A DNA stretch of 35,581 nt from Leptolyngbyaceae cyanobacterium RU_5_1 (GTDB lineage Bacteria > Cyanobacteriota > Cyanobacteriia > Leptolyngbyales > Leptolyngbyaceae): contig JAAUSG010000024.1 in the NCBI GenBank assembly GCA_012034055.1, positions 1 to 35,581 on the forward strand. The letters run 5' to 3'. Shown piece after piece: positions 1-7,744 of this stretch. Under the pieces are notes generated by a model. The model saw only the letters and a program-made list of their open reading frames with translations. It made no database searches and was not told where the DNA came from. The translations under genes and the position numbers were made by a program. The stretch's first letter is position 1, and every line of letters starts with the position of its first letter.

Positions 1-1120
1 GTGTGTTGGCTTGGGGGCTGCCCCAAACATTGGATTTTGCAGCCACAGTTTCTTTCACGACTTTGAAACCACCCTGCCCTGCCCCCCTTGATAAAGGAGC
101 CAGGGCAGGTGGGGGGATCTCTGCAGACAATCCAGACAGCAAAAACCCCAGCAACGGCTGACACCGCTCTGCACAAGCCCCGTGGAATTCTCCCTGGACT
201 TTGTCTCCACGGGGTGATGGCGGACCCCACCAAAACTCTGCCATTGCCAGCGGCTTGAGGTGATGGGTTGCCGCATAGTGCAGTAATTTTGGCGCACAAC
301 AGTCTCCGGTTCCAGTTGGCATCACCCCTGCTGGCATCAAGTCCTGAAGCGGCGCAGACTCCCCGGCAACGTTGGTCAACCAATAGGTGGCGTGCATCTG
401 TGCCTGTAGCTGTCGAGACAAGGCTTTGCGCTGGTGTTTTAACTCGCGAATTCGAGAATTGGACTGCGCGATCGCGCACTTGAGGGGCTGCAACACTGCA
501 TCTCGTTGGCGCTTCAGATGTCGCCGCTCTATACCATCCTGACGGCTCTGTTCGTCAAGCCGCTCAAGTGCAGCTTCCAGCGCTTCACTGCTGAGAGTTT
601 CCAGCAGTCTCTGACGCTGATATTGTCGGTCTTGTTTGCGCTGACGATGGCGAAGCGCCAGGGTTTGCAAGCGCGTCTCAAACTCCTGAAATACCGTTTC
701 ATAGTGCTGGTGGTCTCGACTCTGCTGCAACGCCATTAATTCTTGCTTGATCGCGTCCAAACTCGCCAGCGTGTGGGTTTCCTGAAGGGCAACCTGATCG
801 CGTCCTGGAATGGGCGGCACCCATCCGGCAACATGGCTGTTGCCATTCAACAGTCCGGAGAACGCTTTCAGCACCTGCGGGTCTCCCGTCGGGGTCTCAA
901 CCAACAACACGCCATACATCTTGCCTTCGTGGGAGTAGGTCGGATCCGCCGCCAAGTGCTGCATCAATTCCTGCGCGATCGCTTCTGCTAACCCAGTTCG
1001 GGGTAGTCTGAGCCACTCACCCCGTGCAGGGCAGTACCCTTCATACCAATACCCAGTGGCGGCGGGATCAGTCAGGCAAGGTTGGTGAATGAGCATCAGA
1101 AGGGAATCGAGCATCGTCAT
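1..1120 (-). CDS. RluA-family RNA pseudouridine synthase, N-terminal part (cut by window edge)
   Basis: The reading frame is open from an ATG at 1120 to the left edge, about 373 residues with no stop, so the C-terminal part is missing. What is visible fits the large RluA-type pseudouridine synthases of cyanobacteria: an N-terminal module with GKMYGVLLVE (about residues 66-75) and LKAFSGLLNG, then a Gln/Arg/Glu-rich helical, probably coiled-coil stretch (about 120-245), then PTGTGDCCAPKLL (268-280) and LAMAEFWWGPP (291-301), which precede the catalytic domain. The catalytic HRLD-type motif would lie outside the window, so activity cannot be judged. The family isomerises uridine to pseudouridine in rRNA or tRNA. 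The ATG overlaps the upstream stop by one base (TGATG), so translation is probably coupled to the membrane-protein gene. Recognition is from family memory; the target RNA is unknown. Confidence 0.8.
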   Translation of the reverse strand, partial: MTMLDSLLMLIHQPCLTDPAATGYWYEGYCPARGEWLRLPRTGLAEAIAQELMQHLAADPTYSHEGKMYGVLLVETPTGDPQVLKAFSGLLNGNSHVAGWVPPIPGRDQVALQETHTLASLDAIKQELMALQQSRDHQHYETVFQEFETRLQTLALRHRQRKQDRQYQRQRLLETLSSEALEAALERLDEQSRQDGIERRHLKRQRDAVLQPLKCAIAQSNSRIRELKHQRKALSRQLQAQMHATYWLTNVAGESAPLQDLMPAGVMPTGTGDCCAPKLLHYAATHHLKPLAMAEFWWGPPSPRGDKVQGEFHGACAERCQPLLGFLLSGLSAEIPPPALAPLSRGAGQGGFKVVKETVAAKSNVWGSPQANT

Positions 1121-1896
1121 CAAGATCGGGGGTTTGAAGCCAGGATTTGCGACACACTCAGGACGATCGCAGCGACCACTGCAGTGATCCAAATGGGTGG
1201 GGTATCGAACTGACGAACGGCGATCGCGGCATACGCCCAAATGAATACCAGTGTAAAGGCAACGTCGGCGCGTTGGATGGCGACCGTTAAGGCGATCGCG
1301 GCACCCACAATCAGCATGATCACCGTCCACCCTACCCCACTCATGCCCCAGCCATCCCAACCCGCGTTATACAGGGCAGAGGCAACATTGACAATCGTGG
1401 CCACCGAAATCCAGCCTAAATACACGCTGAAGGGCACCTGGGTATACCACTTTTGCGCCTGTGATACTGGCGCTTTGCCCACTCCAATCTGCAAATAAAT
1501 TCCAATCAGCGACAGCAGAATCCCCAACATGGCGATCACTGAAGGCCAGAATAAACGCAGCGTAAAGAAATACACCCAGGCAATTTGAGCCAGACAGGCA
1601 ACAATCAGCAAAACATTGATTTGGCGAATGGTTGGCTGGTTGCGTTGAGCCGGACGAAGCTGATCAATGCCATAAGCAATCAATCCCAGATAAATCAATC
1701 CCCAAATCGCAAACGCATAGTTCGCAGGAGTAATTTGCACACCGCGAAGCAGCGTGTTGGCAATTTGACCAATCGTCAAGCGATCAGGTGGAAAGAAGTT
1801 TGAGAGCGTGTTGACCGCTAAGGTTGCCAGAATGGCAATCAGCGTTGAAATGTTCAGCGCAATTCCTGAATTAGACTCGTGTGTAGATAGTTTCAT
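1120..1896 (-). CDS. TspO/MBR-like (tryptophan-rich sensory protein) membrane protein
   Basis: The product has 258 residues and is very hydrophobic, with about seven or eight predicted membrane helices. The segment ITPANYAFAIWGLIYLGL (about residues 56-73) resembles the start of TspO/MBR proteins, and further aromatic-rich helices follow (QIAWVYFF, YLGWISVATIVN). Classical TspO is about 160 residues with five helices, so this is one of the longer TspO-related proteins. TspO proteins bind tetrapyrroles and respond to stress or light in some bacteria; whether this one binds porphyrin is inference. It is the first gene of a probable two-gene unit, its stop overlapping the start of the pseudouridine synthase by one base. 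The start at 1896 gives a short polar N-terminus before the first helix. Confidence 0.65.
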   Translation of the reverse strand: MKLSTHESNSGIALNISTLIAILATLAVNTLSNFFPPDRLTIGQIANTLLRGVQITPANYAFAIWGLIYLGLIAYGIDQLRPAQRNQPTIRQINVLLIVACLAQIAWVYFFTLRLFWPSVIAMLGILLSLIGIYLQIGVGKAPVSQAQKWYTQVPFSVYLGWISVATIVNVASALYNAGWDGWGMSGVGWTVIMLIVGAAIALTVAIQRADVAFTLVFIWAYAAIAVRQFDTPPIWITAVVAAIVLSVSQILASNPRS

Positions 1897-2054
1897 CGCG
1901 ACTTCTTGAGACCTACAGTTTCATCCTGTCTCAATCCTGGAAAATATCACCTACCTGCAGTTGGAGGATCGGGCGATCGCTCCTTCGTTTGGTAGAGGGA
2001 GAACGGCTTGAGTTGACTGACCATTGAGTAGCTGTTTCATCCTCAACATATCCT

Positions 2055-2345
2055 ATGGCCGTTATTACGATTGAATCGTTTGCAACCCAACTTGCGATCG
2101 CGTCCATCAATACGTATCAAAAGCATCTTTCTCCTCGCAAAGGCTTCTCCTGTCCGCATCGACTGCTACACGGAGGTGAATCGTGCTCTGAATACGTGAA
2201 GCACATGCTGATAAACCAGGATTTGCAGACCGTTCTGCAAACGGCTACTCAACGATTTAGAGCCTGTAATGTTGCCGCTCAGAACCTACGGAATCAGAAG
2301 CAAAGTGGTGGATGCATTATCATTCCTTGCTGCATACCGATTTAA
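2055..2345 (+). CDS. YidD-like membrane protein insertion efficiency factor, Cys-rich variant
   Basis: This 96-residue protein matches the YidD (DUF37) pattern: INTYQKHLSPRKGFSCPHRL (about residues 18-37) corresponds to the YQ-x-x-(I/L)SP-x-x-x-x-x-C segment, and ESCSEYVKHML to the CS-x-Y-x-x-x-x-(I/L) segment. YidD is a small membrane-associated protein that helps YidC/SecYEG insert inner-membrane proteins. Unlike standard YidD, the C-terminus ends in a Cys-rich GGCIIIPCCIPI rather than a GYDPVP-type motif. It stands alone here, not in the usual rpmH-rnpA-yidD-yidC order, so it is probably a second, divergent paralogue. The family call is fairly secure and the function less so. Confidence 0.65.
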   Translation: MAVITIESFATQLAIASINTYQKHLSPRKGFSCPHRLLHGGESCSEYVKHMLINQDLQTVLQTATQRFRACNVAAQNLRNQKQSGGCIIIPCCIPI

Positions 2346-2460
2346 GCTGAGGGTCGGTTAAAGTGCCTACAGGAATCGTCTTGTCGATGTTTTGAGACCA
2401 TTTCGATTTTTGTCTGCTCCAAATGGTAAAGCTGAAAGCGCTGTAACACAAGCATTTCTC

Positions 2461-2506
2461 AATCCAAAATCGTCAATCCAAAATCGTCAATCCAAAATCT
2501 AAAATC
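2461..2506 (+). repeat. Short tandem repeat upstream of the Rof-like gene
   Basis: The 14-nt unit AATCCAAAATCGTC occurs twice in full (2461-2474 and 2475-2488), followed by a partial third copy, AATCCAAAATC, then CTAAAATCGG. It lies 40-90 nt upstream of the Rof-like start. Such short repeats are common in cyanobacterial spacers; no function can be read from it. Confidence 0.85.
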
Positions 2507-2547
2507 GGCATGAGCCATCAGTAAAAGCATGGAAGGTAGAGTTGCCC

Positions 2548-2784
2548 ATGAAGGACGAATATGTTCTTGTGAGCTGTGATTTTCATGATCAGCTAGAGTC
2601 GTTAGCAACCTTGCGCCAGGAGTGTCGAATTGTTTATCGCAATGCAGCAGATAAGTTGGTGGAGTTGGACGGTCGAATTGTGGATGTTTATGCCGCCAAC
2701 AAGGCTGATTTTTTGAAGTTGAATGATGGGACTGAAATCCGGTTAGATCGGATTGAATCTGTCAACGGTCAGCCAATTTCTTAA
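2548..2784 (+). CDS. Rof-family (Rho-binding antiterminator-like) protein
   Basis: This small protein of 78 residues has the layout of the Rof/YaeO family: YVLVSCDFHDQLESLA near the N-terminus, a central GRIVDVYAANKADFLKL segment and a closing GTEIRLDRIESVNG strand-turn. E. coli Rof is a compact Sm-like beta-barrel that binds Rho and blocks termination. I chose the ATG at 2548; a TTG at 2542, five bases after a GGAAGG Shine-Dalgarno-like sequence (2531-2536), would add two residues. The gene stands alone, and its stop lies one base before a 73-nt palindromic repeat. Because cyanobacteria generally lack Rho, the ligand of this protein is unclear; RNA or another OB-fold protein is possible. Fold assignment is good, role uncertain. 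Confidence 0.7.
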   Translation: MKDEYVLVSCDFHDQLESLATLRQECRIVYRNAADKLVELDGRIVDVYAANKADFLKLNDGTEIRLDRIESVNGQPIS

Positions 2785-2785
2785 T

Positions 2786-2858
2786 TAAACCTTGTCCACG
2801 TCCAGACCTGGAGTTTTTCTGAAGAAAAAGCTCCAGATTCCGACCTGGACGCGGTTTA
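2786..2858. repeat. 73-nt palindromic dispersed repeat, copy A
   Basis: The element is an imperfect palindrome bounded by TAAACC and GGTTTA, with a central hairpin CTGGAG...CTCCAG that encloses complementary TTTTTCT and AGAAAAA runs. It lies between the convergent Rof-like and acyltransferase genes, and its last three bases form the acyltransferase stop codon. Its reverse complement aligns end to end with two other 73-nt copies at 13160 and 18450. It could act as a bidirectional terminator here. Confidence 0.85.
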
Positions 2859-3704
2859 GCGGTGTTGTTCTACGGTTTGCACCAAACAGTCCAACTCATG
2901 CTGCATCTGAGATTGGACATGGGTGTAGCAGGATTCCACATACGCGCGATCGCGGGCGGCTTTGGGTCCGTACCAGTCAAACCAGATGGGGGGACAAACG
3001 CGAGTGTGAATTGGCACGGGCAATGGAATATTAGGCAGGGGGCCGATCGCCAGTCCCCACGGTAAGCCCAAATAGATCGGAAACACTTCTGGATCGAGAC
3101 CGAAAAGCCAGGGGATTCCCCAGTCATGAACCTGTCGCGCCTGTTCATAGATGTCAGCCAGGACGATCAAGGTGTCGTGAGCACCCCAGGACACAAGCGG
3201 CACAATCGGCACATGGTGTCTGAGCGCCAATTTGATAAAGGCTTGATTGCCAGCTAAACAAATTTTGTCCCGCAAGGGATGGGGTCGAAAGACATCCTTG
3301 CCGCCACCGGGGTAGACCAGCACACTGGCTTCCTGCTGCATTGCTGCGATCGCCATTCTGGGATGAGCGGCGATCGCGCCGACCTGAGTAGCAAGCTGGG
3401 CTGACATGGGAAATACTTTCCACACAGAGGGATGCATCAATCCATAGACGGGTCGCTGATGCCCAAATCGCCGAAACCAGTCATAAATCATCATGTGCAT
3501 GTCGGGAGCAGGCAACCCGCCATTATGAGAACCAACCAGCAAAACTGGCTTATGAGGCGGAATATACTCCCAACCACTGGTTTGAACTCGAAAATAGTAG
3601 CGATATAACCATTCCCAAAATGGCATTAGAGTTTGAATCACATCTGGATTTCGTTGGTTCAAAGACCAGCCCGCTTGGGTAGTCAATTCAGTTTTTTGAG
3701 GCAT
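2856..3704 (-). CDS. Lysophospholipid acyltransferase (LPLAT/MGAT-like) family protein
   Basis: The protein has 282 residues. VLLVGSHNGGLPAPDMHMM (about 54-72) is an acyltransferase motif-I variant in which the usual H-x4-D reads H-x7-D (SHNGGLPAPD). VLVYPGGGKDVFRP (about 128-141) matches the substrate-binding (F/Y)PEG-type block III, read as YPGG, and HVPIVPLVSWGAHDTL (about 163-178) matches block IV. This pattern is that of the LPLAT/DGAT2-like acyltransferases of cyanobacteria. From memory it resembles Synechocystis slr2103, which has been linked to acyl-plastoquinol and neutral lipid synthesis, but I cannot separate that from a general glycerolipid acyltransferase. It is convergent with the Rof-like gene, and its stop lies inside a palindromic repeat. 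Confidence 0.7.
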   Translation of the reverse strand: MPQKTELTTQAGWSLNQRNPDVIQTLMPFWEWLYRYYFRVQTSGWEYIPPHKPVLLVGSHNGGLPAPDMHMMIYDWFRRFGHQRPVYGLMHPSVWKVFPMSAQLATQVGAIAAHPRMAIAAMQQEASVLVYPGGGKDVFRPHPLRDKICLAGNQAFIKLALRHHVPIVPLVSWGAHDTLIVLADIYEQARQVHDWGIPWLFGLDPEVFPIYLGLPWGLAIGPLPNIPLPVPIHTRVCPPIWFDWYGPKAARDRAYVESCYTHVQSQMQHELDCLVQTVEQHR

Positions 3705-3730
3705 TCGGAAATCAAGAATACAAAACTCAA

Positions 3731-3880
3731 CTATTTCACCCGTTGCAGAGCAATGTAGTTTTCAACCCCTATATCAATCCCAATACTGCTTTCTTCGGTC
3801 GGTTGGATTTCTGCAACCGTTTCCGGTACATCGTAGTAGTGCTTCCCCTTGAATTTGGGCTTACCACTCCGATTTCCACT
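3731..3880 (-). pseudogene. Fragment of an IS200/IS605-type TnpB gene
   Basis: The frame ending at TAG 3731-3733 reads KPKFKGKHYYD, then EESSIGIDIGVENYIAL. This resembles a basic PRFKG-type segment followed directly by the RuvC-I motif (GIDxGxxN) of TnpB/OrfB, but the long stretch normally between them is missing and nothing follows RuvC-I. It is therefore an internally deleted, truncated relic with no nuclease activity. Upstream sequence to about 3990 may be further decayed parts in other frames. It abuts the 3' end of the Cys-repeat gene. Confidence 0.5.
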
Positions 3881-3992
3881 GGATAACCGCCTCCACCCTG
3901 CTGAAGCGGCAACGCCAGCCGCTGGATTGCACCCAGTCGAGCTACAACCGAGGCTGTCCCACCTGCCAACCGACCCGAAATGGGAGCCGCCA

Positions 3993-4685
3993 CTAGTACA
4001 ACCCTCGAACTGGATCTGTTGGGGCTGGCTTGGTGGGCTGTGGAACTGGAGCAACGGGCGCGGTCACTTCGGGAACCGTTGGGGGTGGGGCCGTTGGCGT
4101 GAATTCTGTGGTCGTTCCAGCGTAGGGAATGAAGGTTGGATCAAGCTCACGCGGAAAGTACAACGCTTCATTGCAAGTATTCAGCGCATTAGCAGGGGAC
4201 AACCCAGACGCCCCTCGACTGACTCCAACAACGCAATCAGAATAGCGAACGGGGAGCAAGCTGCGACGACAGTTGTCCAACACATCGGGAGCCGCAGCGT
4301 CTTTCAACGTACCACGAATATCCGTGACACACTCTGCCATGTCAACTGGTCGTCTAACCTGACGACAAGCTCCAAGCGCATCAATCCCGGTATAGGTACC
4401 ATCTCGGCTGACTCGGCGAACACACTTCGACAAATCCTCCGGTTCTAAGACCCTGGAACAAGCCGCGATCGCTTCTTCATTCGGAATTTGAGCTTTGATC
4501 AGATCAGACGCACACTCCCGAAAGTCGGTTCTGGAATCACTGGCTGCGATCGCTGGCGTAACCGGTAGTGCTCCAAACACCAGTCCAGACAGGATACTTA
4601 CACCAACAACACAACGAGTTAGCCGACTTTTAAAGTGGTAAGCCGGAAACAAACGCTCAAACTTGCTTTCCTTGAATTGGTTCAT
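3993..4685 (-). CDS. Secreted Cys-repeat protein of unknown function
   Basis: The frame extends upstream to 4805, but residues 41-88 of that reading (MNQFKESKFERLF... ending LPVTPAIAA) form a good signal peptide, so I place the start at ATG 4685, giving about 230 residues. The mature part has eight cysteines spaced roughly every 11-25 residues, in repeated units like ALGACRQVRRPVDMAECV and VLEPEDLSKCVRRVSR, suggesting helical hairpins pinned by disulfides or cofactor-binding Cys pairs. A Pro/Thr-rich tail (about the last 45 residues) follows. I do not recognise a named domain; similar Cys-repeat exported proteins occur in cyanobacteria. The 3' end touches a TnpB remnant, so the last residues may not be original. 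Likely periplasmic. Confidence 0.6.
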   Translation of the reverse strand: MNQFKESKFERLFPAYHFKSRLTRCVVGVSILSGLVFGALPVTPAIAASDSRTDFRECASDLIKAQIPNEEAIAACSRVLEPEDLSKCVRRVSRDGTYTGIDALGACRQVRRPVDMAECVTDIRGTLKDAAAPDVLDNCRRSLLPVRYSDCVVGVSRGASGLSPANALNTCNEALYFPRELDPTFIPYAGTTTEFTPTAPPPTVPEVTAPVAPVPQPTKPAPTDPVRGLY

Positions 4686-4986
4686 AGAGGCTGAGCTGGT
4701 TGACAAAAGGCGAAATTCGTTAGCAATTCTCTCACATCTGCTCACGATTGGCTGCCTCCAATTGGATGATTGCTTGGATTCTGTCTCCGACCGCTCACCA
4801 CTCACTCATCTCTCTGAATATCGTTTTGAGCATATTTAGCACCTCCCAGCCATGAAGAAACCCAACTTTTTGCTGCAAAAGTGAAACTAAAAAAAAGCTC
4901 ACTGCATCGCAAATTCAACCCCTTTAATCGACTACAGTGATTAAGCGTAAATGAATGCGCTGATTATGTCATGAGGATGTTCCAGT

Positions 4987-6894
4987 ATGCATTTGAGTGA
5001 GCTGACCCACCCTAACCAGTTACATGGGCTGTCCATCTACCAGCTTCAGCAGATTGCTCGACAGATTCGTGAAAAGCACTTAGAAACTGTTGCGGCAACC
5101 GGAGGGCACCTTGGCCCTGGCTTAGGGGTTGTGGAATTGACGATCGCGCTCTACCAAACCCTGGATTTAGACCACGACAAAGTCATCTGGGATGTTGGGC
5201 ATCAGGCCTATCCCCACAAACTACTCACCAACCGCTATTCTCGCTTTCATACCCTGCGTCAGAAAGATGGCGTTGCTGGATACCTGAAGCGGTGCGAGAG
5301 CAAATTTGATCACTTCGGTGCCGGACATGCATCTACCAGCATCTCAGCGGGGTTGGGAATGGCACTAGCCCGTGATGCAAAAGGCGAAACGTTCAAAGTT
5401 GTTTCCGTGATTGGAGACGGCGCATTGACGGGTGGAATGGCGCTGGAAGCCATCAACCACGCCGGACACCTCCCCAAAAACAACCTGCTCGTGGTGCTGA
5501 ACGACAACGAGATGTCAATCTCTCCCAATGTCGGAGCCATTCCTCGCTATCTCAACAAATTGCGCCTCAGCCCACCTGTTCAGTTCATCAGTGACAATTT
5601 ACAAGAGCAATTCAAGCATCTGCCCTTCGTCGGTGACTCCCTCGCTCCCGAACTGGGTCGAGTCAAGGAGGGCATGAAACGACTGGCGGTGCCCAAGGTT
5701 GGAGCCGTTTTTGAAGAACTTGGCTTTACCTATATCGGACCGATTGACGGGCATAACCTGGAAGAGTTGATTGCCACGTTCCAACAAGCCCACAAAACTC
5801 CTGGACCGGTTCTCGTGCATGTGGCAACGGTCAAAGGCAAGGGTTATGAGGTCGCTGAGCAGGACCAGGTTGGTTATCACGCTCAAAATCCGTTTAATCT
5901 GGCAACTGGTAAAGCCCTTCCTTCCAGCAAGCCCAAACCTCCCAGCTATTCCAAAGTTTTTGGCGAAACCTTAACCAAAATTGCGGAGAGCGATCCAAAA
6001 GTGATTGGTATCACGGCCGCAATGGCGACCGGAACCGGGCTGGATATTCTCCAGAAGCGGGTGCCCGATCAATACATCGACGTAGGCATTGCCGAACAAC
6101 ACGCTGTCACCCTGTCCGCTGGTCTTGCCTGTGAAGGAATGCGTCCCGTTGCCACGATTTACTCCACTTTCTTGCAGCGGGCCTACGACCAAATCATCCA
6201 CGATGTTTGTATCCAAAACCTGCCGGTCTTTTTCTGCATGGATCGAGCGGGTATCGTGGGTGCGGACGGGCCCACCCATCAAGGGATGTACGATATCGCC
6301 TACTTGCGCTGCATTCCCAACATGGTGCTGATGGCTCCCAAGGATGAAGCCGAACTGCAACGCATGATTGTCACCGGTATTAACCACACTAGTAGTCCGA
6401 TCGCCCTTCGTTATCCCAGAGGCAATGGTTACGGCGCTCCGCTGATGGAAGAGGGGTGGGAGCCGCTAGAAATCGGTAAGGGTGAAATTCTGCGCCACGG
6501 CGATGATCTGCTGCTGGTCGCCTATGGGTCAATGGTGTATCCCGCCCTGCAGACGGCTGAAATCCTCCATGAACACGGAGTTGAGTTAACCGTGATTAAC
6601 GCCCGCTTTGCTAAACCATTGGATACTGAGCTGATTCTCCCGATCGCCCAGAAAATTGGTCGTGTCGTGACGATGGAGGAGGGGTGCCTGCCAGGTGGAT
6701 TCGGTTCTGCGATCGTAGAAGCCCTGCTGGACGCTGCTATCATGGTGCCCATTACCCGAATTGGCATTCCGGATCAGCTCGTTGACCACGCGAAGCCCGA
6801 CGAATCAAAGGTCGATTTGGGGCTCACTCCCGCTCAAATGGCAGAGCGAATCTTGAAGCTATTGAGCCAGCAGCCAGTAGCCGTTCGGGTGTAG
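4987..6894 (+). CDS. dxs: 1-deoxy-D-xylulose-5-phosphate synthase
   Basis: The enzyme condenses pyruvate and glyceraldehyde 3-phosphate into DXP, the first step of the MEP isoprenoid pathway that feeds carotenoids, phytol and plastoquinone; it acts in the cytosol with thiamine diphosphate and Mg. The 635-residue length is normal. Visible features: GGHLG (H41) and GHQAYPHK (H72 region), the ThDP/Mg motif GDGALTGG (143-150) with NDNEMSIS (172-179), and the transketolase-like second half with the catalytic glutamate in [15 protein letters not shown] (E370). A GAGG-like Shine-Dalgarno sequence (ATGAGGATG) lies about ten bases before the ATG. The gene stands alone; the 180-nt upstream spacer is AT-rich and should hold its promoter, though I see no clear consensus boxes. 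Confidence 0.98.
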   Translation: MHLSELTHPNQLHGLSIYQLQQIARQIREKHLETVAATGGHLGPGLGVVELTIALYQTLDLDHDKVIWDVGHQAYPHKLLTNRYSRFHTLRQKDGVAGYLKRCESKFDHFGAGHASTSISAGLGMALARDAKGETFKVVSVIGDGALTGGMALEAINHAGHLPKNNLLVVLNDNEMSISPNVGAIPRYLNKLRLSPPVQFISDNLQEQFKHLPFVGDSLAPELGRVKEGMKRLAVPKVGAVFEELGFTYIGPIDGHNLEELIATFQQAHKTPGPVLVHVATVKGKGYEVAEQDQVGYHAQNPFNLATGKALPSSKPKPPSYSKVFGETLTKIAESDPKVIGITAAMATGTGLDILQKRVPDQYIDVGIAEQHAVTLSAGLACEGMRPVATIYSTFLQRAYDQIIHDVCIQNLPVFFCMDRAGIVGADGPTHQGMYDIAYLRCIPNMVLMAPKDEAELQRMIVTGINHTSSPIALRYPRGNGYGAPLMEEGWEPLEIGKGEILRHGDDLLLVAYGSMVYPALQTAEILHEHGVELTVINARFAKPLDTELILPIAQKIGRVVTMEEGCLPGGFGSAIVEALLDAAIMVPITRIGIPDQLVDHAKPDESKVDLGLTPAQMAERILKLLSQQPVAVRV

Positions 6895-7121
6895 AAAAAG
6901 CTAATGGTCTTTACGTGTTTGAGGGTTTTGAACCGATCCCTTGGAAGCCTTGCGCCTGTTGCTTTGGGAGTACATAATGCCTCGTTGGGGTAAACACCTT
7001 ATATCGATCGGATTACCCCAATCTTACCCCAATAAATTGGCTAAATTACCCCAATAGCACCCAAAGTTAGAACTCTTATACTAGTTTTTTGCCTTGCATC
7101 GTGAACCCATTACATAGCGAA
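6895..7121 (+). other. Spacer with clustered TTACCCCAA motifs
   Basis: No gene is supported between dxs and the tRNA-Trp terminator. The nonamer TTACCCCAA occurs three times on the + strand (about 7013, 7025 and 7047) and once inverted (TTGGGGTAA, 6985-6993). The arrangement resembles clustered protein-binding sites or the edge of a lost mobile element, but nothing here decides between them. Confidence 0.4.
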
Positions 7122-7150
7122 AGCCCCTGAAACTCTTGACTTCAGGGGCT
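7122..7150 (-). terminator. Hairpin downstream of tRNA-Trp
   Basis: A perfect 10-bp stem (AGCCCCTGAA / TTCAGGGGCT, 7122-7131 with 7141-7150) has a 9-nt loop and lies 12 nt beyond the tRNA 3' end. Read on the minus strand it is followed only by a short TTTC, so termination strength is moderate. Confidence 0.65.
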
Positions 7151-7161
7151 TCTCTTCTAAG

Positions 7162-7234
7162 CGCGCCCTGGAGGACTTGAACCCCCGACATCAGGTTTTG
7201 GAGACCTGCGTTCTACCAACTGAACTAAGAGCGC
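7162..7234 (-). tRNA. trnW: tRNA-Trp (CCA anticodon)
   Basis: The reverse complement folds as a 73-nt tRNA. The acceptor stem pairs GCGCTCT with AGGGCGC and the discriminator is G. The D-arm is AGTTCAGTTGGTAGAACG, the anticodon loop CTCCAAA gives CCA (Trp), and the T-arm GGGGGTTCAAGTCCTCC is intact. The 3' CCA is not encoded. In many cyanobacteria trnW sits before secE-nusG; here it is isolated, with its own promoter and hairpin. Confidence 0.97.
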
Positions 7235-7249
7235 TTACTGTGCTTTAAC

Positions 7250-7277
7250 AGTATAGCTAATCTTTAGCCCGACCAAA
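7250..7277 (-). promoter_or_regulatory. Putative promoter of tRNA-Trp
   Basis: On the minus strand a good -10 box TATACT (7255-7250) lies 15 nt before the tRNA 5' end, with TTTGGT (7277-7272) 16 nt further upstream as a weak -35. Position and -10 quality support a sigma-70 type promoter; the -35 is less certain. Confidence 0.5.
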
Positions 7278-7744
7278 CTATGAAGGCTCTATAGGTAATT
7301 CAGGGAGTTAGAGGAGAAGAGTTTCTAACAAAGCAAAAAAGCAGCCCGTCGCAGCAGTTACCGTAATATAAATCCGTTCTCGCTATGAGTTTGGTTTAGC
7401 GGCTTGACTATATCCACACGTCTAGTCCACGACCCATAAAATCCAACACCCGAATTGCCCACGCTCCATTCTGTTGCCGCAATCAATCGATCAAGTTGCC
7501 ATGTTCAACACCTATCGCTCATGCGCCTATCCAACGTGTTGAACAATACAAACCGTTACGCCAGATAATGTTTGTTTAACTCTTTCTTAAGACAAACCGC
7601 AGTTTTGGTCAGTGATCCCCAACGTAGTACGACAATGCTAGCTACGACAAATTGACTAGCTGGAGCGCGTGTGTAGCAAGGGCTGCCGGAGTTCTGGCTA
7701 GCCGTAAACTTTGCACACGTTTTTAGCTAAGCGAGGTCAAGGTT
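7278..7744 (+). other. Non-coding spacer before the EF-G-like gene
   Basis: About 470 nt carry no supportable gene on either strand; the short open frames lack start signals and family likeness. The last 100 nt have several CTAGC-containing segments (CAATGCTAGCTACG, GACTAGCTGG, TGGCTAGCCG) and must hold the promoter and leader of the downstream GTPase gene, but I see no clear consensus boxes. Confidence 0.4.

Noticed and set aside
2461..2506. CRISPR or iteron-like origin repeats
   Set aside because: Only two and a half adjacent copies with no spacers, and no replication gene nearby.
3849..4448. 199-codon plus-strand frame
   Set aside because: Antisense to the Cys-repeat gene and the TnpB remnant; Trp/Gly-rich composition is typical of a shadow frame.
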